Source: an uncultured Prevotellaceae bacterium
GTDB lineage: Bacteria > Bacteroidota > Bacteroidia > Bacteroidales > UBA932
NCBI GenBank assembly: GCA_947166905.1
Contig: CAMVFZ010000016.1
Location: 1 to 47,031, forward strand
Length of the DNA: 47,031 bases
Direction of reading: 5' to 3'
Below the pieces are notes generated by a model. The model was not told the DNA's origin, ran no database searches, and saw only the letters and a program-made list of their open reading frames with translations. This document shows, one piece after another, positions 9,599 through 16,931 of the stretch. Within the stretch, counting starts at the first letter, position 1. Every line of letters begins with the position of its first letter. Both the position numbers and the translations under genes were made by a program.

Positions 9599-11413
9599 AT
9601 GAATGAGATTATGAAATACCTTTATAGAATCGCAATACTCTTTGCAGTAATGTTCGCCGTTGCCTGCAAGAAGGACAAGGACGACCCTATTCCCGAGCCC
9701 GATCCTGAAGAGGAGACCGTAACCCTTACCCTTAGTTTCGTACTCCCTGATAATGGTGTCGGCAAGGCTTCATGGGAGGCCGGTGACAAGATTATAGTCC
9801 ATGGCGAATATGCCAAGGATCAGGTAACAGTAACCCTTTCCGCCGCCGATATCAGCGGCGACGGAAAGAGTGCTACCCTTACTGTAGACGGTCTTAAGCC
9901 TTACAAGAGGACAGACTGCACCAGCAACCTTTATGCTGCCTATCCTGCAGAAGCCGTGGAGAACCTTCCTCACTGCTTCTTCTACAGCAAGTTCAACGGT
10001 ACCAACCAGGATCTCCTGGCTGCCTGCAACGAGGGCAATACCTTCAAATTCAAGGATGTTTGCAGTACTCTTGAGTTTACTATCGACGAGTCTGTAGACG
10101 TAGACGGCTATGAGTTCTATGCTAACAAGAAAGAGGTCGTAGGTTACGAATTCCTGCAGGTAAAGATTACCGACAACGTAACCAACCTGGTTCAGTACAA
10201 GGGCTCTCCTTTAATGAACCTTACCGGCGAAATCGGCAGTACTACCAAGATTCGCGTACCTGACGGTACCAGTCTGGCCGGCGGTTTCACCATCAAGTTC
10301 AAAAAGGATGGCAAGCCTGTCAAGATCTACAAGGATACCGATGCTGCCAAGTTCATCTCCGGAGAGGTAATTGACCTTGGTGATATCACCGACGAGATCA
10401 AGGTTTATGACGACCCGTTCTCTGACGATATCCTTGACCTTGATGCCGATGGCAACGCAAACTGCTACATCATCACCAACCCTGGAAAATACAAATTCAA
10501 GGCTGTTAAGGGTAACGACATCACTGCTTACCTCCAGGATGTAGACGGTGCCAAGATCGTTTGGGAAACCTGGAACAACGGAGAAGAAGTTGAGGCTAAC
10601 AGCGTGGTTAAGTCCATATCTTTCGCAGAGGACTACATGATACTTCACACTCCTGAGACTCTCCGCCCTGGAAACGCACTTATTGCAGCCGTAGACGACA
10701 AGGAGAACATTGTTTGGAGCTGGCATATCTGGGTTCCTGAAACCCCGATTTCAACCAACTCTTACGGTGATATCTTCGGTGCCGCTTGCATGAGCCGCGA
10801 CCTTGGCGCCCTGGTTGACGCTTCGATCGACGGAGAAATGACACCTGCCGCTTACGGACTTTCATACCAGTGGGGTAACAAGAACCCTTATCCTTCACCT
10901 AAGGCATTCAAGTCAGGCAGCCAGGCTACAGTAGCCGGTACCAAACCGGAGGCTGCTCCTGCACGTCTTACTCTGGAGGAAGCAACCGCCAATCCTCACC
11001 TCCTTGGTCACGAGGATAACGGTGACTGGCTCAAGGAGCCCGACAACACCCTCTGGGCTAACGAAGGGAAGACCATTTACGACCCTTGTCCTCCCGGATA
11101 CCGTGTTCCTAAGCGTGACGGCAGCAAGCCGTTCATGAGCGGAGACCTGTTCTCTGCTGACGGATGGAGCGCAGACAAGAATCAGGGATGGTTCACCATC
11201 GGTAATCCTGCAGCCAACTTCCCGTTGGGCGGATATCGTGATGACTATTCAGTAGGTGGTTTCACACATGTATATGACCGTGCCCTTTACTGGACTTCTT
11301 ATGCTTCATCTGCAAAGGTTGGCTACGGTATCGATATCCGTATCGGTAGCTCTGCCAAACTCAAGGAAAGCAACAAGTCCCGTGCTGGATATGTTCGTTG
11401 CGTTGTGGAATAA
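9599..11413 (+). CDS. Lipoprotein with fimbrillin-like N-terminal part and a major-paralogous-type C-terminal domain
   Basis: Surface lipoprotein of ~604 residues. The signal peptide really begins at the internal ATG at 9611 (MKYLYRIAILFAVMFAVAC); the ATG at 9599 adds four residues. Cys is followed by KKDKDD, an acidic surface-export-type stretch. Residues ~40-275 resemble fimbrillin-like beta-sandwich repeats (WEAGDKIIVHGEY, LYAAYPAEA). From NANCYIIT (~residue 287) to the end it matches the pattern of the Fibrobacter major paralogous domain (WSWHIWV, MSRDLGAL, YDPCPPGYRVP, YWTS, AGYVRCV). Such C-terminal modules are common in Bacteroidetes and Fibrobacter surface proteins and are thought to mediate binding, but no function is proven. 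Its place just before the chitinase suggests substrate attachment. Confidence 0.75.
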   Translation: MNEIMKYLYRIAILFAVMFAVACKKDKDDPIPEPDPEEETVTLTLSFVLPDNGVGKASWEAGDKIIVHGEYAKDQVTVTLSAADISGDGKSATLTVDGLKPYKRTDCTSNLYAAYPAEAVENLPHCFFYSKFNGTNQDLLAACNEGNTFKFKDVCSTLEFTIDESVDVDGYEFYANKKEVVGYEFLQVKITDNVTNLVQYKGSPLMNLTGEIGSTTKIRVPDGTSLAGGFTIKFKKDGKPVKIYKDTDAAKFISGEVIDLGDITDEIKVYDDPFSDDILDLDADGNANCYIITNPGKYKFKAVKGNDITAYLQDVDGAKIVWETWNNGEEVEANSVVKSISFAEDYMILHTPETLRPGNALIAAVDDKENIVWSWHIWVPETPISTNSYGDIFGAACMSRDLGALVDASIDGEMTPAAYGLSYQWGNKNPYPSPKAFKSGSQATVAGTKPEAAPARLTLEEATANPHLLGHEDNGDWLKEPDNTLWANEGKTIYDPCPPGYRVPKRDGSKPFMSGDLFSADGWSADKNQGWFTIGNPAANFPLGGYRDDYSVGGFTHVYDRALYWTSYASSAKVGYGIDIRIGSSAKLKESNKSRAGYVRCVVE

Positions 11414-11429
11414 TAAAACTAATTGAAAG

Positions 11430-12647
11430 ATGCTTCGTATTGTAAAAATACTAATGAGCTTTTGCCTTGTGATGGGAGCCTTCTCCTGCACACAGGACAA
11501 TAGCTTCCAGCTGACACCGCCCAAGAAAGTGGATGACGTCAAGAATCCGTCCGGCGGTGGCAGTGGATCAGGTGGCGGAGGATCTACAGACTCAGACGCT
11601 CAGCGCCAGGCCCGTTTGGGCCTGACGCCCATCGTCTGCGTTTACTTGACGGAATACACCTCCGAGTCCGAATTCCCGGACGAGACAGAGATCCGCTATT
11701 ATACCCACGTCAACTATGGCCATGCCCGCTTTGTCGACAAGAAAGCCGGTACAGGCCTTGTGATCGCCAAGCCAGAGTATCTCAAGAAGCTGGCCTCTTA
11801 CAAGACCAACTACCCTAAGCTTAAGATTCTGCTTATGGTAGGTGGTTGGGGCAAGAATGCCGATGGCTTCTCTATGATGGCCCGCGATCCCGACAAGCGC
11901 AAGGAGTTCTGCCAGAACATACTTAAGGCTTGCGAAGAGTATAATATCGACGGTCTGGATCTTGACTGGGAGTATCCCGGTTACGGTGCCAAAGATGGTG
12001 ACTACGTTAACGGCTATTCTACTGAGGATACGGCCAACTTTACTACCCTTGTAAAGGAACTGCGTGAAACCCTTGGCCCCAACCGTCTTATCTCTTATGC
12101 AGCATCGGACAGCGGCAAGTATATGGACCATAAGGCCGTCCTGGAATATGTCGACTACATCAACGTAATGACCTATTCAATGGGTGACCCGCCTTACAAG
12201 CACAATTCTCCTTTGTACAAGTCCTTCCAGAACGCCCGCGGTGGCGCAGAGAGTATAGAGATATTCTATGGAAAGGGCGTTCCTTACAACAGGATGAACT
12301 ACGGTATCGCATACTATGGCCACGGTGACGGCAATATCTATCCTTCTTCTGTCCAGTATTACAGGATCAATCAGATTCTGACCCAGGGTACATGGACCGA
12401 CAAGGGTGTTACCCACGATGTTACCGGTTACAACAAGCGCTACTGGGATGCTACCGGAATGGTTCCTTATCTTGGTGATGCCAGCGGCAGAATGTACGCA
12501 AGTTACGAGGATCTTGAATCCATAGAGATCAAGATCAAGTACATTAAAAACAAGGGCTTGCTTGGTGCGTTCGGCTGGGAATACCGTGAGGATGAAGCTA
12601 CTGGAACTCTAAGACATGCAGTATTTAATGGTTTGAGGGGCAAGTAA
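11430..12647 (+). CDS. GH18 chitinase-type glycosidase, lipoprotein
   Basis: Hydrolyses beta-1,4 bonds next to GlcNAc by substrate-assisted catalysis. The signal peptide ends at Cys20 (GAFSC), so the enzyme is probably anchored at the cell surface. A Gly/Ser linker (SGGGSGSGGGGS, residues 41-52) separates it from a GH18 barrel. The barrel shows the substrate-binding strand KILLMVGGWG (~132-141), the catalytic DxxDxDxE motif DGLDLDWE with acid Glu181, and MTYSMG. The WEYP ending of the motif is typical of true chitinases rather than EndoF/EndoS-type enzymes, so chitin or chito-oligosaccharides are favoured; an endo-N-acetylglucosaminidase remains possible. It is the only glycosidase visible in this locus and its last gene before a terminator. 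Confidence 0.92.
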   Translation: MLRIVKILMSFCLVMGAFSCTQDNSFQLTPPKKVDDVKNPSGGGSGSGGGGSTDSDAQRQARLGLTPIVCVYLTEYTSESEFPDETEIRYYTHVNYGHARFVDKKAGTGLVIAKPEYLKKLASYKTNYPKLKILLMVGGWGKNADGFSMMARDPDKRKEFCQNILKACEEYNIDGLDLDWEYPGYGAKDGDYVNGYSTEDTANFTTLVKELRETLGPNRLISYAASDSGKYMDHKAVLEYVDYINVMTYSMGDPPYKHNSPLYKSFQNARGGAESIEIFYGKGVPYNRMNYGIAYYGHGDGNIYPSSVQYYRINQILTQGTWTDKGVTHDVTGYNKRYWDATGMVPYLGDASGRMYASYEDLESIEIKIKYIKNKGLLGAFGWEYREDEATGTLRHAVFNGLRGK

Positions 12648-12682
12648 TCACTGCACTATTTTAACCCATATACGTTTTTAAA

Positions 12683-12716
12683 AGACCGGCTCAAAAAATT
12701 GAACCGGTCTTTTTTT
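12683..12716 (+). terminator. Rho-independent terminator of the GH18 locus
   Basis: The arms AGACCGG (12683-12689) and CCGGTCT (12704-12710) form a seven-pair stem, extended inward past one mismatch by two pairs, around an A-rich loop, followed by a run of T. It lies 36 bases after the GH18 stop codon. Confidence 0.85.
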
Positions 12717-12796
12717 ACTTCCCAACTGCCTGCTTGCTCAACTTGTAACCCTGTCCAGAAGATTATGATAGCTGTATGTTGCAGCCGAAGAAAAAA

Positions 12797-12810
12797 TTGC
12801 ATCGATGCAA
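12797..12810. promoter_or_regulatory. 14-bp perfect palindrome, possible operator
   Basis: TTGCATCGATGCAA is a perfect palindrome between the GH18 terminator and the citCG promoter, about 50 bases upstream of the -33 element. Its position and symmetry fit the binding site of a dimeric regulator. No regulator gene lies beside it, so the factor is unknown. Confidence 0.35.
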
Positions 12811-12859
12811 AAAAGAAGAACATAATTATAGCCTTTTCTGAAAAAATCAATTAAAAAGA

Positions 12860-12889
12860 TTGGAGTTAACGTTTTAATAGCTAACTTTG
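12860..12889 (+). promoter_or_regulatory. Bacteroidetes-type promoter of the citCG operon
   Basis: TTG at 12860-12862 (-33) and TAACTTTG at 12882-12889 (-7) are 19 bases apart, matching the Bacteroidetes primary sigma consensus TTTG-N19/21-TAnnTTTG. Transcription would start near 12896, about 40 bases before the ATG at 12936. Confidence 0.75.
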
Positions 12890-12898
12890 CGGTATCAA

Positions 12899-12910
12899 TC
12901 ACAGGTGTGA
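12899..12910. promoter_or_regulatory. Inverted repeat at the expected transcription start of citCG
   Basis: TCACA and TGTGA are separated by two bases and lie just downstream of the -7 box, where a repressor could block initiation. It is short and may be chance. Confidence 0.25.
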
Positions 12911-12935
12911 CCGGGAGTATTGGAAAGCCTGAAAG

Positions 12936-14633
12936 ATGATGGACATATACGAAGAAAAGCAAATTCAGGAACTGCCCCTGAGCGTTCCGCTATTCAGGAA
13001 AAAAGTAGAAGGCTTTCTCAAGGCTAATGGACTTAGGCTTGAGAAGGTTGATTTGTATATGGCCATTCAGGATGCCGATGAGAACATTCTTGCAGGCGGC
13101 GGTCTTGACGGAGACATTATCAAGTGTATTGCAGTATCGGAGAAGGCCCGTAGTGCAGGTCTTGCCGCCCCTTTGGTTTCCAGGCTTATCGCCGTTGCAG
13201 CCCAGCAGGGTCATTCCAATGTAAAGGTCTTTACCAAGCCGGAGAATACGGCTATTTTTGAAAGCCTTGGCTTTACTGTTCTTGGCCGGGCTCCCAAGGC
13301 CGTTCTTATGGAAAACGGCCGCGGTCTTGCCGGTTATCTGTCGGGATTCCCGGTCAAGCCGGGAATGACGAAAGGTGTCATCGCAATGAACGCCAATCCC
13401 TTCACCATCGGCCATAAATACCTGATAGAGAAGGCTTCGGCACAGGTAGATCATCTTTTTGTGATTGTGGTTAAGGAAGATGTTTCCCGCTTCCCTTACG
13501 CAGACCGCCTGGCCATGGTCAAGGCTGGCTGCGCAGATTTTTCCAATGTGACCGTATGTCAGGGCAGCGATTATCAGATTTCTGCCACTACCTTCCCTAC
13601 ATACTTCCTGAAAGAATTGTCCGATGCTTCTGAAACCCAGATGCGTCTGGATCTTGATATATTCGCCAGGCACATTGCACCTGAGCTTGGAGCAACCGTA
13701 CGTTTTGTAGGCAGCGAGCCCCAGGATGCCCTTACGGCCCGTTACAACGCCCTGATGAAAGAGGTGTTACCGGCCGCTGGCATAGAGGTCTGTGAGCTTC
13801 CCAGACTTCAGGCCGATGGTTGCCCGGTTAGCGCTTCCGCTGTTCGTAAAGGATTGGATGGCTTTGATGGAGGCTTCTGGAATCTTCTTCCGGAAACCAG
13901 CCTGCCTTATGTTCTGGCAGAGGCCGCAGTTACTGCCCTTCGCCAGGAACTTGATACTACCCCCAAGCCGGGTCTTGTAGATCTTGAAGGCTGTGGTTCA
14001 CATTCCGATATGGATTACGCCCTGATGCTCCGCAGCATCGCGGCGCTGCGACCTTGGTTCGTTAAGATTGCTGCCCATGACGGTGATCTTGTCGCCATCG
14101 GCATTGAGGCCGAAGCCGCAATGCTTGCTGCGACCGGTGGAGTCAACACCCACAAAGGTGCTCTCTTCTGCCTAGGATTAGTGCTATCTGCGACCGGACA
14201 GGAATCCCCTCCGGCGACGTCGCCGGAGGGGATTCCTGTCCGGGCGCGTATTGTAGAAATAGCGTTAGGTATCCCAGAAACAGGACGTAGCAAGGAAAGA
14301 GGAAGTGTGAAGGGAGCACTGGCAATGGCTAGGGAAGGGTATAAGGATTTGTTTGACCGATGGTTACCGGAGCTAAGGACAAGCGGGCCGCTACAAACGC
14401 TAATGCTAATAATGGCAACCCTTGACGACACCAACATCCTCCATCGCGGCGGCAGAGAAGCCCTGGAATATGTGAAAGCCCGCGCAAAAGAGATTTATGA
14501 AAAAGGCGGCATCGGCATAGAAAATGAAATAAGGGAATTCGGCCGGGAACTGAAAGCCAGAAACCTTTCCCCGGGAGGAGCCGCAGACATGCTCGCCCTT
14601 ACCATGCTGGCCGCAAAACTTGAAAGTAAATAG
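12936..14633 (+). CDS. citCG: CitC-CitG fusion: citrate lyase ligase plus triphosphoribosyl-dephospho-CoA synthase
   Basis: Two enzymes in one 565-residue chain. Residues 1-~340 are [citrate (pro-3S)-lyase] ligase (CitC), which acetylates the lyase prosthetic group with ATP and acetate: an N-terminal GNAT-like part (GLAAPLVSRLIAVAAQQG, FESLGF), then a nucleotidyltransferase with MNANPFTIGHKYLIE and VSASAVRKGL. Residues ~345-565 are CitG, which makes triphosphoribosyl-dephospho-CoA from ATP and dephospho-CoA: TPKPGLVDLEGCGSHSDMDY, GGVNTHKGALFCLGL and DTNILHRGG. The fused order CitC-CitG is unusual (CitX-CitG fusions are better known). Two palindromic repeats are inserted in frame: one at residues ~137-145 between GNAT and nucleotidyltransferase parts, one at residues ~420-436 just after GGVNTHKGALFCLGL. 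The substrate protein CitD and transferase CitX are at 34898 and 37500. Confidence 0.93.
   Translation: MMDIYEEKQIQELPLSVPLFRKKVEGFLKANGLRLEKVDLYMAIQDADENILAGGGLDGDIIKCIAVSEKARSAGLAAPLVSRLIAVAAQQGHSNVKVFTKPENTAIFESLGFTVLGRAPKAVLMENGRGLAGYLSGFPVKPGMTKGVIAMNANPFTIGHKYLIEKASAQVDHLFVIVVKEDVSRFPYADRLAMVKAGCADFSNVTVCQGSDYQISATTFPTYFLKELSDASETQMRLDLDIFARHIAPELGATVRFVGSEPQDALTARYNALMKEVLPAAGIEVCELPRLQADGCPVSASAVRKGLDGFDGGFWNLLPETSLPYVLAEAAVTALRQELDTTPKPGLVDLEGCGSHSDMDYALMLRSIAALRPWFVKIAAHDGDLVAIGIEAEAAMLAATGGVNTHKGALFCLGLVLSATGQESPPATSPEGIPVRARIVEIALGIPETGRSKERGSVKGALAMAREGYKDLFDRWLPELRTSGPLQTLMLIMATLDDTNILHRGGREALEYVKARAKEIYEKGGIGIENEIREFGRELKARNLSPGGAADMLALTMLAAKLESK
13346..13366 (+). repeat. In-frame palindromic mini-repeat inside citC
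   Basis: An eight-base perfect stem, ATTCCCGG (13346-13353) and CCGGGAAT (13359-13366), around the loop TCAAG and followed by GAC. It reads SGFPVKPGMT in the CitC frame and RHSRLDRES on the other strand. Sequences of this sort, with the same peptides, recur in many bacterial genomes as dispersed palindromic elements resembling the rickettsial palindromic elements. It falls in the linker between the two parts of CitC. The copy in citX (37835-37855) has the same stem length, loop length and frame. Confidence 0.75.
14194..14243. repeat. 50-bp perfect palindrome inside the CitG part of citCG
   Basis: Bases 14194-14243 read identically on both strands, centred on GACGTC at 14216-14221, with no mismatch and no spacer. 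In frame it adds TGQESPPATSPEGIPVRA after the conserved GGVNTHKGALFCLGL motif of CitG, a place where family members have a variable loop. Because it is a palindrome, one antisense frame reads almost the same peptide. It could extrude as a cruciform or fold into a long RNA hairpin. It is not the same sequence family as the repeats in citC and citX. Confidence 0.9.
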
Positions 14634-14673
14634 TCAAATATAAACAATTAAAGAATCACTAAAACAGATTATT

Positions 14674-16908
14674 ATGGTAGAATTGATCCCCCACGGTGTT
14701 TACCTTCTTGACGGCAAAACCGTTGCAGAGAAAGCAGACCTCGCCCCCGATGAGGCCCGTGAAAACACCATTACCTACGGCATCCTCCGCGCCCACGACG
14801 TAGACGGAAGCAAGGGAAAGAAAATGCGCATCCGCTTCGATGCCATGGTTTCCCATGACATTACCTATGTAGGTATCATCCAGACAGCACGCGCAAGCGG
14901 ACTGGACAAGTTCCCTCTCCCTTACGCAATGACCAATTGCCACAACTCACTTTGCGCTGTAGGCGGCACCATCAATGAAGACGACCACGTATTCGGCCTT
15001 TCAGCCGCTAAGAAATACGGCGGTATCTATGTTCCTGCAAACCAGGCAGTTATCCACCAGTATGCCCGCGAGGCCCTTACCCGCTGCGGCAACATGATCC
15101 TTGGTTCCGACAGCCACACCCGTTACGGCTCACTTGGTAACATGGGTGTAGGCGAAGGTGGCGGCGAGCTTGTAAAGCAGCTGCTTCGCAACACCTGGGA
15201 CATCAACGCACCTGAGGTAGTTCTCGTTTGGCTTGAAGGCAAGCCCCGCAAGGGTGTCGGCCCTCACGATGTAGCCATCTCCCTTGTAAAGGCTGTATTC
15301 GAGAGCGGTTTCGTTAAGAACAAAGTTCTTGAGTTCGCAGGCCCTGGCGTAGCCAATCTGCCCATCGACTTCCGTAACGGTATCGACGTAATGACAACCG
15401 AGACCACCTGTCTGTCATCAATCTGGATTACCGACGCAGAGGTAGAGAAGTACTTCAAGATGCACGAGCGTCCTGAGGCTTACAAAGAGCTCAAGCCCGG
15501 CAAGGTTGCTTACTACGACAGCATGATCCGCATCGACCTTGACAAGCAGGAGTGTATGATCGCACTTCCTTTCCACCCCTCAAACGCTTACACCATCCAC
15601 GAGCTGCAGGCAGATCCTAAGGGTATTCTCTCTGCAATCGAGGAAGACGCACGCAAGCGCTTCGGTGACAAGATCCAGATCGACCTTCTTTCCAAGATCA
15701 AGAACGGCAAGGTTGTTGCTGACCAGGGTATCATCGCAGGTTGCTCCGGCGGTACTTACGACAACCTCTCAGAGGCTGCCACCATCCTCAAGGGCAAGTC
15801 TATCGGCAACGATTACTTTACCATGAGCGCCTATCCCCAGTCTACTCCGGTTTACCTTGCTACCACCCGCAATCACATTGCAGAAGAGCTTCTTGAGGCC
15901 GGCGTAGTTATCAAGCCCGCATTCTGTGGTCCTTGCTTCGGCGCAGGTGACGTTCCTTCAAACAACGGTTTCTCTATCCGTCATACCACCCGTAACTTCC
16001 CTAACCGTGAAGGCTCCAAGCCCGGTCAGGGCCAGATTTCGCTGGTATCCCTCATGGATGCACGTTCAATCGCCGCAACAGCTGCCAACGGTGGCGTAAT
16101 CACCGCTGCAACCGATATCGACTACAACGACACCCACGCACCCTATAGCTTCGACGGCCGCATTTACAAGAGCCGTATCTTCAACGGCTACGGCAAGGCC
16201 GATGCTTCCGTAGAGCTCCGTTACGGTCCCAATATCAAGGACTGGCCTAAGATGTATCCTATGCAGGACAACATGCTGGTAGAACTTGCAGCCGTTATTC
16301 ACGATCCTGTTACCACTACCGACGAGCTCATCCCTTCAGGCGAGACTTCTTCTTACCGTTCCAACCCTCTTAAGCTCAGCGAGTTCGCTCTTAGCCGCCG
16401 CGTTCCGGAGTACGTAGGTATCTCTAAGAGAATCCAGGCTCAGGACCTTGAGCGCCGCGAGGGCAAGGTTCCTGCAAACGTAGCAGAGGCTCTTGCCAAG
16501 GTAGGTGCAAACGCCAAGGATACTTCCTTCGGTTCATGTGTATTCGCCAACAAGCCCGGCGACGGTTCTGCACGTGAGCAGGCCGCTTCCTGCCAGAAGG
16601 TGCTCGGCGGCGACGCCAACATTTGCTACGAGTACGCTACCAAGCGTTATCGCAGCAACTGTATCAACTGGGGTATCGTTCCTTTCACCATCGCAAAGGA
16701 GACAGAGTTCAACTACGCTCCCGGTGACTTCGTATTTGTAAAGGGTATCCGCGAGGCTATCCTCGGAGGTAAAGAAGAAATTGACGCACAGGTTATTACC
16801 AAGGACGGCGTTAAGCCCATCCACCTGTTCTTCCAGAACCTTACCGCTGACGAGCGCCAGATCCTTGCAGACGGTTGCCTCATGAACTATTACAAGAATC
16901 AGAAATAA
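14674..16908 (+). CDS. Divergent aconitase-family hydratase
   Basis: A [4Fe-4S] dehydratase of the aconitase family, 744 residues, expected to interconvert citrate and isocitrate in the cytoplasm. Conserved points are GSDSHT (144-149), an iron-sulphur ligand candidate in AGCSGGTYDN (Cys357) and the CGPC pair (Cys418, Cys421), with the swivelling C-terminal domain after ~residue 540. It departs from classical aconitases: GSCTNSS is replaced by AGCSGG, the N-terminus (ELIPHGVYLLDGKTVAEK) is different, and TNCHNSLC occupies an active-site loop. It therefore belongs to a side branch of the family, and the substrate could be another tricarboxylate. Its gene neighbours, the citrate lyase activation gene upstream (gap 40) and isocitrate dehydrogenase downstream (gap 23), support citrate or isocitrate. 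Confidence 0.85.
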   Translation: MVELIPHGVYLLDGKTVAEKADLAPDEARENTITYGILRAHDVDGSKGKKMRIRFDAMVSHDITYVGIIQTARASGLDKFPLPYAMTNCHNSLCAVGGTINEDDHVFGLSAAKKYGGIYVPANQAVIHQYAREALTRCGNMILGSDSHTRYGSLGNMGVGEGGGELVKQLLRNTWDINAPEVVLVWLEGKPRKGVGPHDVAISLVKAVFESGFVKNKVLEFAGPGVANLPIDFRNGIDVMTTETTCLSSIWITDAEVEKYFKMHERPEAYKELKPGKVAYYDSMIRIDLDKQECMIALPFHPSNAYTIHELQADPKGILSAIEEDARKRFGDKIQIDLLSKIKNGKVVADQGIIAGCSGGTYDNLSEAATILKGKSIGNDYFTMSAYPQSTPVYLATTRNHIAEELLEAGVVIKPAFCGPCFGAGDVPSNNGFSIRHTTRNFPNREGSKPGQGQISLVSLMDARSIAATAANGGVITAATDIDYNDTHAPYSFDGRIYKSRIFNGYGKADASVELRYGPNIKDWPKMYPMQDNMLVELAAVIHDPVTTTDELIPSGETSSYRSNPLKLSEFALSRRVPEYVGISKRIQAQDLERREGKVPANVAEALAKVGANAKDTSFGSCVFANKPGDGSAREQAASCQKVLGGDANICYEYATKRYRSNCINWGIVPFTIAKETEFNYAPGDFVFVKGIREAILGGKEEIDAQVITKDGVKPIHLFFQNLTADERQILADGCLMNYYKNQK

Positions 16909-16931
16909 TTAATAAATAATAACTTAAAGAA

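Noticed and set aside
12648..12935. Possible small RNA or short gene in the 288-base gap between the GH18 and citCG genes
   Set aside because: Only a terminator, two palindromes and a promoter are supported; the open frames there are AT-rich without start signals.
12990..13673. 227-codon minus-strand open frame opposite citC containing the RHSRLDRES peptide
   Set aside because: The peptide comes from the palindromic repeat, not from a real gene; the plus-strand CitC is clearly genuine.
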